DNA from: Limnothrix sp. CACIAM 69d
GTDB taxonomy: Bacteria > Cyanobacteriota > Cyanobacteriia > CACIAM-69d
Assembly (NCBI GenBank): GCA_001913845.2
Contig: MKGP02000036.1
Coordinates: 1 to 42,340, forward strand
Reading direction: 5' to 3'
Length of the DNA stretch: 42,340 nucleotides
Shown here: piece by piece, positions 24,812 through 32,096 of the stretch
Layout: every line of letters begins with the position of its first letter
Position numbering within the stretch: the first letter of the stretch is position 1
Position numbers and translations under genes: made by a program
Notes under the pieces: generated by a model
Told to the model about the DNA's origin: nothing
The model's database searches: none
The model's input: the letters and a program-made list of their open reading frames with translations, nothing else

Positions 24812-26584
24812 ATGCTGTTCAAACGCCGCCGACTCCCCAAGCGACAATTGAAGCGACAAGTATGGTCAATTATTTTTGCGATTAGTGCTTGCATCACGGT
24901 TTTGACAGCCTGCTTAGGCGGTGGTATTTCTGAGGCCAAAAGCTTTGACGATGCCGTGAATATTCTGAGCAGTCAAGTGCTGCCCAAAATCACAGTCCAA
25001 GACGAATTGGTAAGCGACGCAGCCGCAGCTCGTTACTCGATCGAAGGCATTACTGATCCGTTGCCGGATCTGACAGATTTTCCAGTTTTTGCAGCCAAAC
25101 CCACGGGCAACTCCGAAATTTATGTGGAGATTTTTGGCTCCACTGAAAAGTCCAATGCGGAACGCACCGATAGCCGTTGGCTGGTGGATGTGGCAGAAGC
25201 GTTCAATCAAAAAAATGTGGCGATCGGGGGCAAGCCCGTGCGCGTGGGGGTGCGCCGCATTGACTCTGGAGCGGGGATGCGTTTGTTAGCAGCGGGTCAA
25301 GCCAAACCAGCCGCCTATTCGCCTTCCAATAATCTGTGGCTGGCGCTGTTGCAAGACAGCGGTGTGACCTTTGAGCCTGTGGCCGATCGGCTCTTGCCCA
25401 ACTCGATCGGTTTTGTGTTGCGGGGCGAGGTTTATCAGCAACTAGCCGCTGCTGGCCCGGTCACGTTCGATCGCATTTTGAACGCGATCGCTGCTGGCAA
25501 AATCACGATCGGCTATCCCAATCCCTATCGCAGCTCCACAGCGCTGAACTTGATGTATGCGCTGTTTTGGCGGGCGGCGGGCCGCGATCAAGCCGGTGGA
25601 TTACTGACCGAGCAAGATATTCAATCCCAACAGGTGGCCTCGGTCTTTGAGCAGTTTCAAAAACAGGTGTTGATTGCCACCAATACCTCACCAGAGCTAC
25701 AAGACATTTTTCTGCGGGATAAATCGACCCTGCAAGCTTTTCCGCTGGAATATCAAAACTATCAAACCATTCAAAAAATGCCGGGGTTTGAGCAAACCAA
25801 ATTTGTCCCCCTCGGCTTGCCCCACACCAATCCCTTGGTCAGTTTCGCTTGGACAACCCCTGACCAAAAAGCAGCCCTTAAGGCCTTTGCGGAATTTGCC
25901 CGATCGCCTGAAATGCAGAAGCTAGCCACAGAAACAGGCTTTGTGGAAACGGACTATACCAAAGCGGGTAAATTTCCTCCGGTCAATCCTTCAGGCAAAA
26001 TTTTGAAAGCGATTCAAGCCCAATGGAAGCGGGGCAAAGACGTGGGCAAAACGGTCTATTTGATGACCGTGGTTGACACCAGCGGCTCCATGGATGGTGA
26101 ACCCCTCAAGGCGGTGCAAGAGGGGCTAAAAGCTGCCACCACCCAAATTAATTCGGGTAATCAAGTGGGGCTGGTCACCTTTAGCGATCAGGTGGTGCGG
26201 CGGCTGGCCTTGGCACCATTCGATCGCCTGCAACATCAAAAATTCTTAGCAGCCATTGAAAACCTGAGAGCCGATGGTGGCACAGCCATGTATGACGGCT
26301 TAATGGTGGCTTTGAATGAGTTGGTAGCCAAAAAGAAAACTGATCCCAATGGTCGTTTTTACGTGATTGTGTTGAGCGATGGGGACTCGAACGCGGGCTT
26401 TAAGTTGCCGGATGTGCAAAGCATCATTGCTCAAAGTGGCATTCGGGTTTATCCGATCGCCTATGGAGAGGTGGATAAAAACCAACTGGAAGCGATCGCC
26501 GCTCTGCGAGAATCTAGTGTTCAAACGGGCGATCCCAAAACCGTTCGTGACCTTCTCAAAGGCCTCTTTGAAACCAATCTTTAG
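24812..26584 (+). CDS. Lipoprotein with solute-binding-like and C-terminal VWA domain
   Basis: A 590-residue exported protein. A basic N-terminus and hydrophobic stretch end in the lipobox-like LTACLG. Residues about 100-395 resemble a periplasmic solute-binding protein of the SBP_bac_11 type (GAGMRLLAAGQAKPAAYSPSNNLW, GYPNPYRSSTALNLMYALFW, KALKAFAEFARSPEMQKLA). Residues about 415-585 are a von Willebrand A domain with complete metal-ion site: DTSGSM starting at Asp422, the TAMYD threonine and LSDGDS. The combination occurs in bacterial surface proteins of unsettled function. Neighbouring small membrane genes on the same strand (64 bp before, 80 bp after) suggest an envelope complex. Confidence 0.88.
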   Translation: MLFKRRRLPKRQLKRQVWSIIFAISACITVLTACLGGGISEAKSFDDAVNILSSQVLPKITVQDELVSDAAAARYSIEGITDPLPDLTDFPVFAAKPTGNSEIYVEIFGSTEKSNAERTDSRWLVDVAEAFNQKNVAIGGKPVRVGVRRIDSGAGMRLLAAGQAKPAAYSPSNNLWLALLQDSGVTFEPVADRLLPNSIGFVLRGEVYQQLAAAGPVTFDRILNAIAAGKITIGYPNPYRSSTALNLMYALFWRAAGRDQAGGLLTEQDIQSQQVASVFEQFQKQVLIATNTSPELQDIFLRDKSTLQAFPLEYQNYQTIQKMPGFEQTKFVPLGLPHTNPLVSFAWTTPDQKAALKAFAEFARSPEMQKLATETGFVETDYTKAGKFPPVNPSGKILKAIQAQWKRGKDVGKTVYLMTVVDTSGSMDGEPLKAVQEGLKAATTQINSGNQVGLVTFSDQVVRRLALAPFDRLQHQKFLAAIENLRADGGTAMYDGLMVALNELVAKKKTDPNGRFYVIVLSDGDSNAGFKLPDVQSIIAQSGIRVYPIAYGEVDKNQLEAIAALRESSVQTGDPKTVRDLLKGLFETNL

Positions 26585-26664
26585 TGGTGGCAGTAATCAG
26601 GATTGATCAGGCCCCATCTTGACCAATAGGTCGGTTCCCTCGGCTGAATGGAAGAACAAGTCAC

Positions 26665-27084
26665 ATGAAATCGATCGACTGGGCATTTTTGAGAACGATC
26701 GCAGTAGGAATCGGCAGCTTTGGTTTAGTGGGTGGGGCGATCGCCTGGATCTTCCCCCCCGCGCGAGTGGCAATCGTGGTCGATCGTGCCTTTTGCGCCC
26801 CCAATCAGTGGCAACTCACAACCGCAGCCTACCGCGATCGCTACCAAGCTCATCAACAGAAAGCCATGGTCATTGAGCGGGTCATTTTAGTGGGCGACTT
26901 GGGCGAAGAGCGCCTATCTCCACTACCCACGCCGGAGGATTTTGCTCGGATCGCCACCTTTGGTCGATCGAATGCTGCGGTCTTAAATCAATGGCAGCAA
27001 ACCAATTCTCTGCCGCCCGAGTTCCAGGGACTCCGCATCGAATTACTCCGATGCGGTCTGCATCAACCACCCCAGTCCCCGTAG
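26665..27084 (+). CDS. Small membrane-anchored protein downstream of VWA gene
   Basis: A 139-residue protein with one N-terminal hydrophobic segment (TIAVGIGSFGLVGGAIAWIF) that could be a signal anchor, followed by a soluble domain of about 100 residues containing VAIVVDRAFCAPNQW and VIERVILVGDLGEERLSPLPTPEDF. The sequence TAAYRDRYQAHQQKA echoes the motif in the membrane protein two genes upstream. No family is recognised. Position and orientation make it the third member of the VWA cluster. Confidence 0.75.
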   Translation: MKSIDWAFLRTIAVGIGSFGLVGGAIAWIFPPARVAIVVDRAFCAPNQWQLTTAAYRDRYQAHQQKAMVIERVILVGDLGEERLSPLPTPEDFARIATFGRSNAAVLNQWQQTNSLPPEFQGLRIELLRCGLHQPPQSP

Positions 27085-27090
27085 GTACTT

Positions 27091-27146
27091 GTTGACATCC
27101 TCCCCAGCCTCAAGGTGTTTTGCCTAGGTCTGGTTGCAGGCAAAAC
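27091..27146. mobile_element. Possible IS200/IS605-type end remnant
   Basis: GTTGACATCCTCCCCAGCCT resembles the GTTGACATCCTCCCC sequence often found at ends of cyanobacterial IS200/IS605-type elements. It is followed by a perfect 9-bp hairpin, GTTTTGCCT (27117-27125) and AGGCAAAAC (27138-27146). No transposase or TnpB is nearby, so at most this is a remnant. Confidence 0.4.
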
Positions 27147-27183
27147 GCGTCATGCGCCGTGGTGGAGTTCAAGCGATCGTCAC

Positions 27184-27234
27184 AGGGCTTCGGCAATCTT
27201 GGTTTGCAGCGTGCTGACCAACTCAGCGATCGCC
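27184..27234 (-). pseudogene. Displaced proS C-terminal fragment (distal direct repeat)
   Basis: These 51 bases match proS bases 28907-28957 at 49 positions, in the same orientation. Read on the minus strand in the proS frame they encode [17 protein letters not shown] followed at once by TGA (27181-27183), compared with [19 protein letters not shown] and TAG in the intact gene. It is therefore an alternative, stop-terminated proS 3' end separated from the gene by the Fic cassette. Confidence 0.85.
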
Positions 27235-27303
27235 CCACGCTCAAAACGCAAAAATCCTAAAATGAGTTGAGCAATACCCAGCAACACGCAAATTATTCTG
27301 ATT

Positions 27304-27340
27304 ACGACGAGTAAAACCCCTAGGGGGTGTCGTTATTTTT
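27304..27340 (+). terminator. Hairpin with T-run, terminator-like
   Basis: ACGAC and GTCGT bracket an inner ACCCCTAGGGGG palindrome, followed by TTATTTTT. It could stop transcription arriving from the VWA cluster before the Fic gene. Confidence 0.4.
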
Positions 27341-27387
27341 CGCTGTGAGGCTGAAACAGTTGATTTTCCCTGCCCGATCGTCGCAGA

Positions 27388-27409
27388 CAAGGGGCTTAAG
27401 CCCCTTGCC
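27388..27409. repeat. Palindromic repeat AAGGGGCTTAAGCCCCTT
   Basis: A perfect palindrome, within a longer imperfect dyad running from GATCGT to ACGATC, about 115 bp before the Fic start. Flanks (GCAGA, GCCCCC) match the copy at 10348. Confidence 0.85.
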
Positions 27410-27523
27410 CCCACGATCTGCTAACGGTGGAATCAGGGTTTTGGATGATTGGACGACGGTTTTCCTACCCTACAGTCATGTTTAAAACTCAAAAATTACT
27501 TTTTGTGGTCAACGAATCGAGCA

Positions 27524-28891
27524 ATGGGCAGAATCAGGAAACCGCGCAACTTCGAGCAACTCAGTGCTGCTATTCCCTTCGAGCAATGGTCGCCCCTGTT
27601 ACCGCGCTATGGCGTGATTGATCAGCAGGGCCGCTATCTACATTGGAATGATTTTCAATGGCGGGTTCAGCACGGCGATGATGAACAGGCCGCGTGGCTG
27701 GCAACCAAATGGGCTAGGGCCGTGATTCGCCAAGACATTCCAATTTTGGCTGCTGAGGGCGATCGCCCCTTTCGGTTTTGTATGCCCAATTCCCTGCTGG
27801 CCAACTTGCACCAAATCGATCGCATGGCCGGCTTCGGTGAAACAGTGGGCGATCCGGCCGTGAGTATTCGCACTGACGAAAAACATAGTTACCTGATCAA
27901 GAGCCTGATCCAAGAAGAAGCGATTACCTCATCACAGTTGGAAGGGGCTTCAACGACTCGGGCCGTAGCCAAAGAAATGCTTGAAAAGGGATTGGCTCCC
28001 AAAGATAAATCGCAACGAATGATTTTTAACAACTACCAATTAATGAAAAAGGTCGTTGAGAAAAAACATGAACCTCTATCAATTGACGTTATTCGCGAAC
28101 TTCATCAAATTGCCACGGATCAGGCAATCGAAAATCAAGCTATTCCTGGAGAATTCAGAACTGATAATCAGATTTTTATTGCTGACACTTACCAAGAGAC
28201 GATCTTTCAGCCGCCTGATTGGCAAACGATTCCCGATCGCCTAGTGGCCCTTTGTGCATTTGCCAACGGTGACTATGGCATCAATAATTCAAAGAGCTTT
28301 ATCCATCCCGTGGTTAAAGCAATCATTTTGCACTTTATGTTGGCCTATACTCATCCCTTTGGCGATGGAAATGGCCGCACTGCCCGCGCGCTATTTTATT
28401 GGAGTGTACTGAGGTCAGGCTATGACACTTTTGAATATGTTTCTATTAGCAAATTTATTCAAGCAAAACGCAGTGACTATGACAAAGCGTTTATCTACAC
28501 AGAAACTGATGACTTTGATTTGACCTATTTTCTCTACAACCAAACGGAAACCATCATCAAAGCAATTCAGGCTTTGCACGATTATCTGGAACGCAAAAAA
28601 CGAGAATTTTATGAATTCATGAGCTGGATTGATCGCAGCCCGATCGCCAAGACCCTGAAGCGAGGCCATTTGGAAATTTTAAAAGCCGCTTTTAAGCAAC
28701 CCGGTCGGGAATTCACCGCCAAGCAAACGGCTGCGGAATTTGGCATTAGCGAAAATACGGCCCGCAGCTATCTGCATAAATTGGTGGCTCAGGATTTGCT
28801 GATTGAGGCGCGATCAAAGGTGGAAAAATCAACCGTCTATATCGCGCCTGCCAATCTACCCGCCCGACTGCAATTGACCGGACTGCCTTAG
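27524..28891 (+). CDS. Fic-domain protein with inhibitory helix and C-terminal winged helix
   Basis: A 455-residue Fic protein, predicted to AMPylate a target protein. The active-site motif HPFGDGNGRTAR starts at His277 and is intact. An N-terminal inhibitory motif S-x3-E-G (Ser136 to Gly141, in TSSQLEGA) marks the self-inhibited class in which Glu140 would block ATP. The C-terminal 70 residues form a winged helix (TAAEFGISENTARSYLHKLVAQDLLIEA), a common Fic fusion. ATG 27524 gives the normal N-terminus; an in-frame start 75 bp upstream adds unlike sequence. It is convergent with proS, five bases apart, and lies in a segment flanked by direct copies of the proS 3' end. Composition is AT-richer than proS. 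Confidence 0.92.
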   Translation: MGRIRKPRNFEQLSAAIPFEQWSPLLPRYGVIDQQGRYLHWNDFQWRVQHGDDEQAAWLATKWARAVIRQDIPILAAEGDRPFRFCMPNSLLANLHQIDRMAGFGETVGDPAVSIRTDEKHSYLIKSLIQEEAITSSQLEGASTTRAVAKEMLEKGLAPKDKSQRMIFNNYQLMKKVVEKKHEPLSIDVIRELHQIATDQAIENQAIPGEFRTDNQIFIADTYQETIFQPPDWQTIPDRLVALCAFANGDYGINNSKSFIHPVVKAIILHFMLAYTHPFGDGNGRTARALFYWSVLRSGYDTFEYVSISKFIQAKRSDYDKAFIYTETDDFDLTYFLYNQTETIIKAIQALHDYLERKKREFYEFMSWIDRSPIAKTLKRGHLEILKAAFKQPGREFTAKQTAAEFGISENTARSYLHKLVAQDLLIEARSKVEKSTVYIAPANLPARLQLTGLP

Positions 28892-28896
28892 GGACG

Positions 28897-30699
28897 CTAT
28901 GCCCGCAAGGCTTCGGCAATCTTGGCTTGCAGCGTGCTGACCAACTCAGCGATCGCCACTTCTTCCGCCGTTCCCGTGGCGCGGGTCACGAGTTCCACCT
29001 TGCCTTGGGCGATCGCCCGGCCCGTCACCACCCGGAACGGAATTCCGATCAAGTCCGCATCCTTGAACTTCACGCCGGCCCGCTCTTCGCGATCGTCCAG
29101 GATCGTTTCGATGCCCGCCGCGTTTAGGTCGCTGTAAAGCTGCTGGGCGATCGCCATTTGGTTCTCGTCGGCAATGTTCGGAACCGTGACGATCGCTTGG
29201 TACGGGGCGATCGCTACGGGCCAGATCATGCCGTTTTTATCGTGGGACTGTTCGACCGCCGCTTGGGCAATCCGCGACACCCCCACGCCATAGCAGCCCA
29301 TCCAAAACGGCTGGCTCTCGCCCGATTCCGTCGTGAAGGCTGCGCTCATGGCTTGGGAATATTTCAGCCCCAGTTGGAAAATGTGGCCGGCTTCGATGCC
29401 CCGCGCCGATTGCAGGATTTGTGAGGGGTCATGCACCGCGCGATCGCCCGGCCGCGCCAAATCCAGTTCCACCACGTCCGGCAGTTTGTATTGGGTTCCC
29501 CAGTTTGCACCCACGACGTGATAGCCCGCTTGGTTTGCGCCGGTCACGAAGTTCTGGAGCTGGCTGGCATTCGGATCCACCAGCCGCAGGAATTGGGGAG
29601 CTGTGTCCTTGGCCGTTGCGATGTGGTCGTCGCTCAAGTCCGGTGCAATGTAACCGAGGGGCAAGGGTTTGGCCGTCCAAACCGCTTGGGCCGCCGCGTC
29701 GGGCACTTTCAGGGCCAGCACCTTCGAGCCGCCGTAGTTCGGGGCCCGTTGGGTAATCGCGTTGAACAATTTCACCTCGTTCACATCCCGATCGCCCCGA
29801 ATGCTAATCAGCACCAGCACTCGCTTGTCGTTATCCAGCACGGCTTCATAGAGCACGTTCTTCACCACCTGGGTCGGGTCGCACTTCAGCACCTCGCACA
29901 ACCGGGCGATCGTGGTGGTGTCCGGCGTTTCCAGGGTTTCAAAACTCGTAAAGGGCGAGGGAACCGCATCCACCGGCAGCGACACGGCCTTTTCCACGTT
30001 GGCGGCGTATTGCTCGTCCTCGGTGAACAAAATTTCGTCTTCGCCCGTTTCGGCCAGGATCATAAATTCCTGGGAAGCGCTGCCCCCGATCGCCCCGGAA
30101 TCCGCCTGCACCGGCCGGAATTTCAGGCCACAGCGGCGCAGCATATTCCGATAGGCCTGATCCATCGCGTCGTAGGTTTCCTTCAGGCTTTCGGGCGAGG
30201 TGTGGAAGGAATAGGCATCCTTCATAATGAATTCGCGACCCCGCAGCAGGCCAAAGCGCGGGCGAATTTCATCGCGGAATTTGGTTTGAATCTGATACAA
30301 ATTCACCGGCAGTTGGCGATAGGAACGGATCAGTTCCTTGGCCACGGTGGTGATCACTTCCTCGTGGGTCGGCCCGAGCATCAGTTCCCGATCGTGGCGA
30401 TCGCTCAGGGTGAAGGCGATCCCCTCGGCTTTGTACACATCCCAGCGGCCAGACTCCTGCCACAGCTCCGCCGGTTGCAATTGCGGCAACAGGCATTCTT
30501 GCGCGCCCGTCGCGTCCATTTCTTCGCGCACAATCTGCGACACCTTTTGCAGCACACGCCACATCAGGGGCAAATAGGCATAAATCCCGCTACCGATTTG
30601 GCGGATGTAGCCCGCCCGCAGCAACAGCTTGTGGCTGGTGACAACGGCTTCGGCGGGGTCTTCACGAAGGGTGACAAACAGGGCTTGGGACAGACGCAT
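28897..30699 (-). CDS. proS: Prolyl-tRNA synthetase, bacterial type
   Basis: A 600-residue class II aminoacyl-tRNA synthetase attaching proline to tRNA-Pro. It has the bacterial form, with the YbaK-like editing insertion between motifs 2 and 3. Motif 2 is seen in [29 protein letters not shown], the editing domain in residues about 225-390, and motif 3 in [10 protein letters not shown]. The anticodon-binding domain occupies the C-terminus. Length is slightly above the usual 570. The last 17 codons are duplicated beyond the neighbouring Fic gene, and the current C-terminus ends EALRA whereas the displaced copy ends EAL. Confidence 0.97.
   Translation of the reverse strand: MRLSQALFVTLREDPAEAVVTSHKLLLRAGYIRQIGSGIYAYLPLMWRVLQKVSQIVREEMDATGAQECLLPQLQPAELWQESGRWDVYKAEGIAFTLSDRHDRELMLGPTHEEVITTVAKELIRSYRQLPVNLYQIQTKFRDEIRPRFGLLRGREFIMKDAYSFHTSPESLKETYDAMDQAYRNMLRRCGLKFRPVQADSGAIGGSASQEFMILAETGEDEILFTEDEQYAANVEKAVSLPVDAVPSPFTSFETLETPDTTTIARLCEVLKCDPTQVVKNVLYEAVLDNDKRVLVLISIRGDRDVNEVKLFNAITQRAPNYGGSKVLALKVPDAAAQAVWTAKPLPLGYIAPDLSDDHIATAKDTAPQFLRLVDPNASQLQNFVTGANQAGYHVVGANWGTQYKLPDVVELDLARPGDRAVHDPSQILQSARGIEAGHIFQLGLKYSQAMSAAFTTESGESQPFWMGCYGVGVSRIAQAAVEQSHDKNGMIWPVAIAPYQAIVTVPNIADENQMAIAQQLYSDLNAAGIETILDDREERAGVKFKDADLIGIPFRVVTGRAIAQGKVELVTRATGTAEEVAIAELVSTLQAKIAEALRA
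28907..28957 (-). repeat. 3'-end direct repeat, proximal copy (proS tail)
   Basis: The final codons of intact proS, matching 27184-27234 at 49 of 51 bases. The two copies bracket a 1.67-kb interval that contains the Fic gene. Similarity stops abruptly on both sides. Confidence 0.9.
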
Positions 30700-30795
30700 A
30701 AAACAGCCAGGAGCAATGCACAGTCCAGAATATCGCAGTTGGGGCGATCGGGCAGGGCGATCGCCCCAGAAACCAACAAACCGCAGCTAATTTCG

Positions 30796-31263
30796 CTAGA
30801 AATTCAAACCGATCCCCGATTGCTCCAACCCAGTAGCATTCAGTTCCTTAAGGCAAAATTCATCCCGGGCTTGGCAAACTGCCTCATAACTTCTGGGAGG
30901 CGAAATGGGCAAAGCGCGTAAATATAAAAAAGCGGCTTGCGCGCCAGATTCCAGCAACAAAACCAGATCAGTTTCGGGATTGTAGCTGTCAACAGCTTGT
31001 AAGATGTGACCATTCATATGGTGGTGATTCAGAATCACCGTATCAGGAAAGGCTAGCCAAGCATTTAAAAATGCGGCGAGCCGCGATCTCACAACATAAT
31101 GGGTACGGAATGTTTCTCCTGCAATGTTGAGCTGCGGTAAATTCAAGCTACAAATCACTGCACCTCGTCCTCCCGCCAAATAATTACTCCAAGCGTTATA
31201 TCCCAGAGCAATTAGATTTTTGGCAACAAAGGACTCCTGCCAATCAGAAGAAGATGTCGCCAT
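30796..31263 (-). CDS. Unknown protein, paralogue of the one at 33583-34017
   Basis: A 155-residue protein from ATG 31263, preceded by GGAG; a GTG at 31284 is a longer option. It shares a conserved start (NLIALGYNAWSNYLAGGRGAVICSL versus FLYIGYVAWQGYLQYGRGIVACTV) and end (LPISPPRSYEAVCQARDEF versus LAISPSECYRQVCDRWSEF) with the protein encoded upstream of nrdA, so the reductase genes are bracketed by two diverged copies of one family. No catalytic motif or membrane segment is seen. As the last gene of the riboswitch-led cluster it may be co-regulated, though an 8-bp hairpin lies in the gap before it. Function unknown. Confidence 0.75.
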   Translation of the reverse strand: MATSSSDWQESFVAKNLIALGYNAWSNYLAGGRGAVICSLNLPQLNIAGETFRTHYVVRSRLAAFLNAWLAFPDTVILNHHHMNGHILQAVDSYNPETDLVLLLESGAQAAFLYLRALPISPPRSYEAVCQARDEFCLKELNATGLEQSGIGLNF

Positions 31264-31315
31264 CCCAAAACTCCAATCCGTCACAATTTCAAATCAGAAC
31301 TCATGATCGAAAATG

Positions 31316-31335
31316 CTGATAATTATGATTATCAG
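31316..31335. promoter_or_regulatory. Perfect 8-bp hairpin between nrdB and the last gene
   Basis: CTGATAAT-TATG-ATTATCAG is a perfect dyad in the 101-bp gap. It could be an operator, an RNA stability element or a weak attenuator; no T-run follows on the minus strand. Confidence 0.4.
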
Positions 31336-31364
31336 TGATAAAGCCCAAGTCGCTGCTTGACTGG

Positions 31365-32084
31365 CTATCGATAACTCGGCAGGGCATCATTAGCAATTTC
31401 AAAAAATGCAGGCTGAATTGCGCGACGGGTTTCCACCAAATCAGAAGCACCTTGATAGAGCAAGCTATCTGACGCATCTAACCAACGTTGAGGCTTCCCG
31501 GAACGTCCTGCTTCAGGAATCCGCAAGCCATCAACCAGCCAACCAACGGTATCTCTTCTGAGGCGATCTAAGGAACTACTGTAGGTCAATCCTAAATCAT
31601 GGGCTGCTTGGCGATGGACGGCCGCATGGACAGACTCGTCACCGGAAATATCGCCCGAGATGATCCCTAAACCCACGCCACCAAACATCCGCAGCAAGGG
31701 CAGAATCACAAAGAAAACGGAATTTTCCAACACGAAGGCCTTGACCAATGGGTGGTCAGGATGATGAATCCATTGCTGATGAATTTGTTTGGCCTCTGCT
31801 TCGTCCCTATCGGTTGTTAGTTGATAGATTTGAGCAGCCATTCCTAACACTTTGTCGTGCCGTTCTTCATCAAGAATATTAGAACGCAGACATTTAACTG
31901 CCGTTGCCGGAAGTATCGTTTTGCCCAAAGCATCGTCTAGCCATTCCGCCACCTCTAATTCAAGAACACGCAGCGCCAGGGCCCGCCCCAAAACTTGATC
32001 CGCGCCCGGCATTGTGTTCATCCTTTCGCCACAAGTGGGTGTCCAGGAGCGCTTGCGAGCCAATTGTTCAGTGTAAAAGTCCAT
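31365..32084 (-). CDS. nrdB: Short class I ribonucleotide reductase small subunit (R2-like)
   Basis: A 239-residue ferritin-like protein, much shorter than the usual 320-380 residues. The dimetal site looks complete: an acidic helix LELEVAEWLDD (ligand probably Glu44), Glu73 and His76 in DEERH, Glu120 in LENSVFF, and Glu150 and His153 in DESVH. The position that carries the radical tyrosine in standard R2, four residues after the first histidine, is Leu80. So the protein probably stores its oxidising equivalent on the metals or elsewhere. It lies 12 bp after nrdA with an AGGAAG ribosome site overlapping the nrdA stop. A different ferritin-like oxidase is possible, but the pairing with nrdA argues for R2. 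Confidence 0.85.
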   Translation of the reverse strand: MDFYTEQLARKRSWTPTCGERMNTMPGADQVLGRALALRVLELEVAEWLDDALGKTILPATAVKCLRSNILDEERHDKVLGMAAQIYQLTTDRDEAEAKQIHQQWIHHPDHPLVKAFVLENSVFFVILPLLRMFGGVGLGIISGDISGDESVHAAVHRQAAHDLGLTYSSSLDRLRRDTVGWLVDGLRIPEAGRSGKPQRWLDASDSLLYQGASDLVETRRAIQPAFFEIANDALPSYR

Positions 32085-32096
32085 CAGAAATGCTTC

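Larger units (their letters stand above)
27085..27523. other. Intergenic mosaic before the Fic gene
   Basis: These 439 bases hold several relics in a row: an IS200/IS605-like end with a hairpin (27091-27146), a displaced proS 3' fragment (27184-27234), a terminator-like hairpin (27304-27340) and a palindromic repeat (27388-27409). Such a density of junctions marks it as an insertion site. Confidence 0.7.

Noticed and set aside
29431-30921. 496-codon open frame opposite proS
   Set aside because: It is entirely antisense to a well-supported synthetase gene and has a low-complexity, His/Arg/Gln-rich composition.
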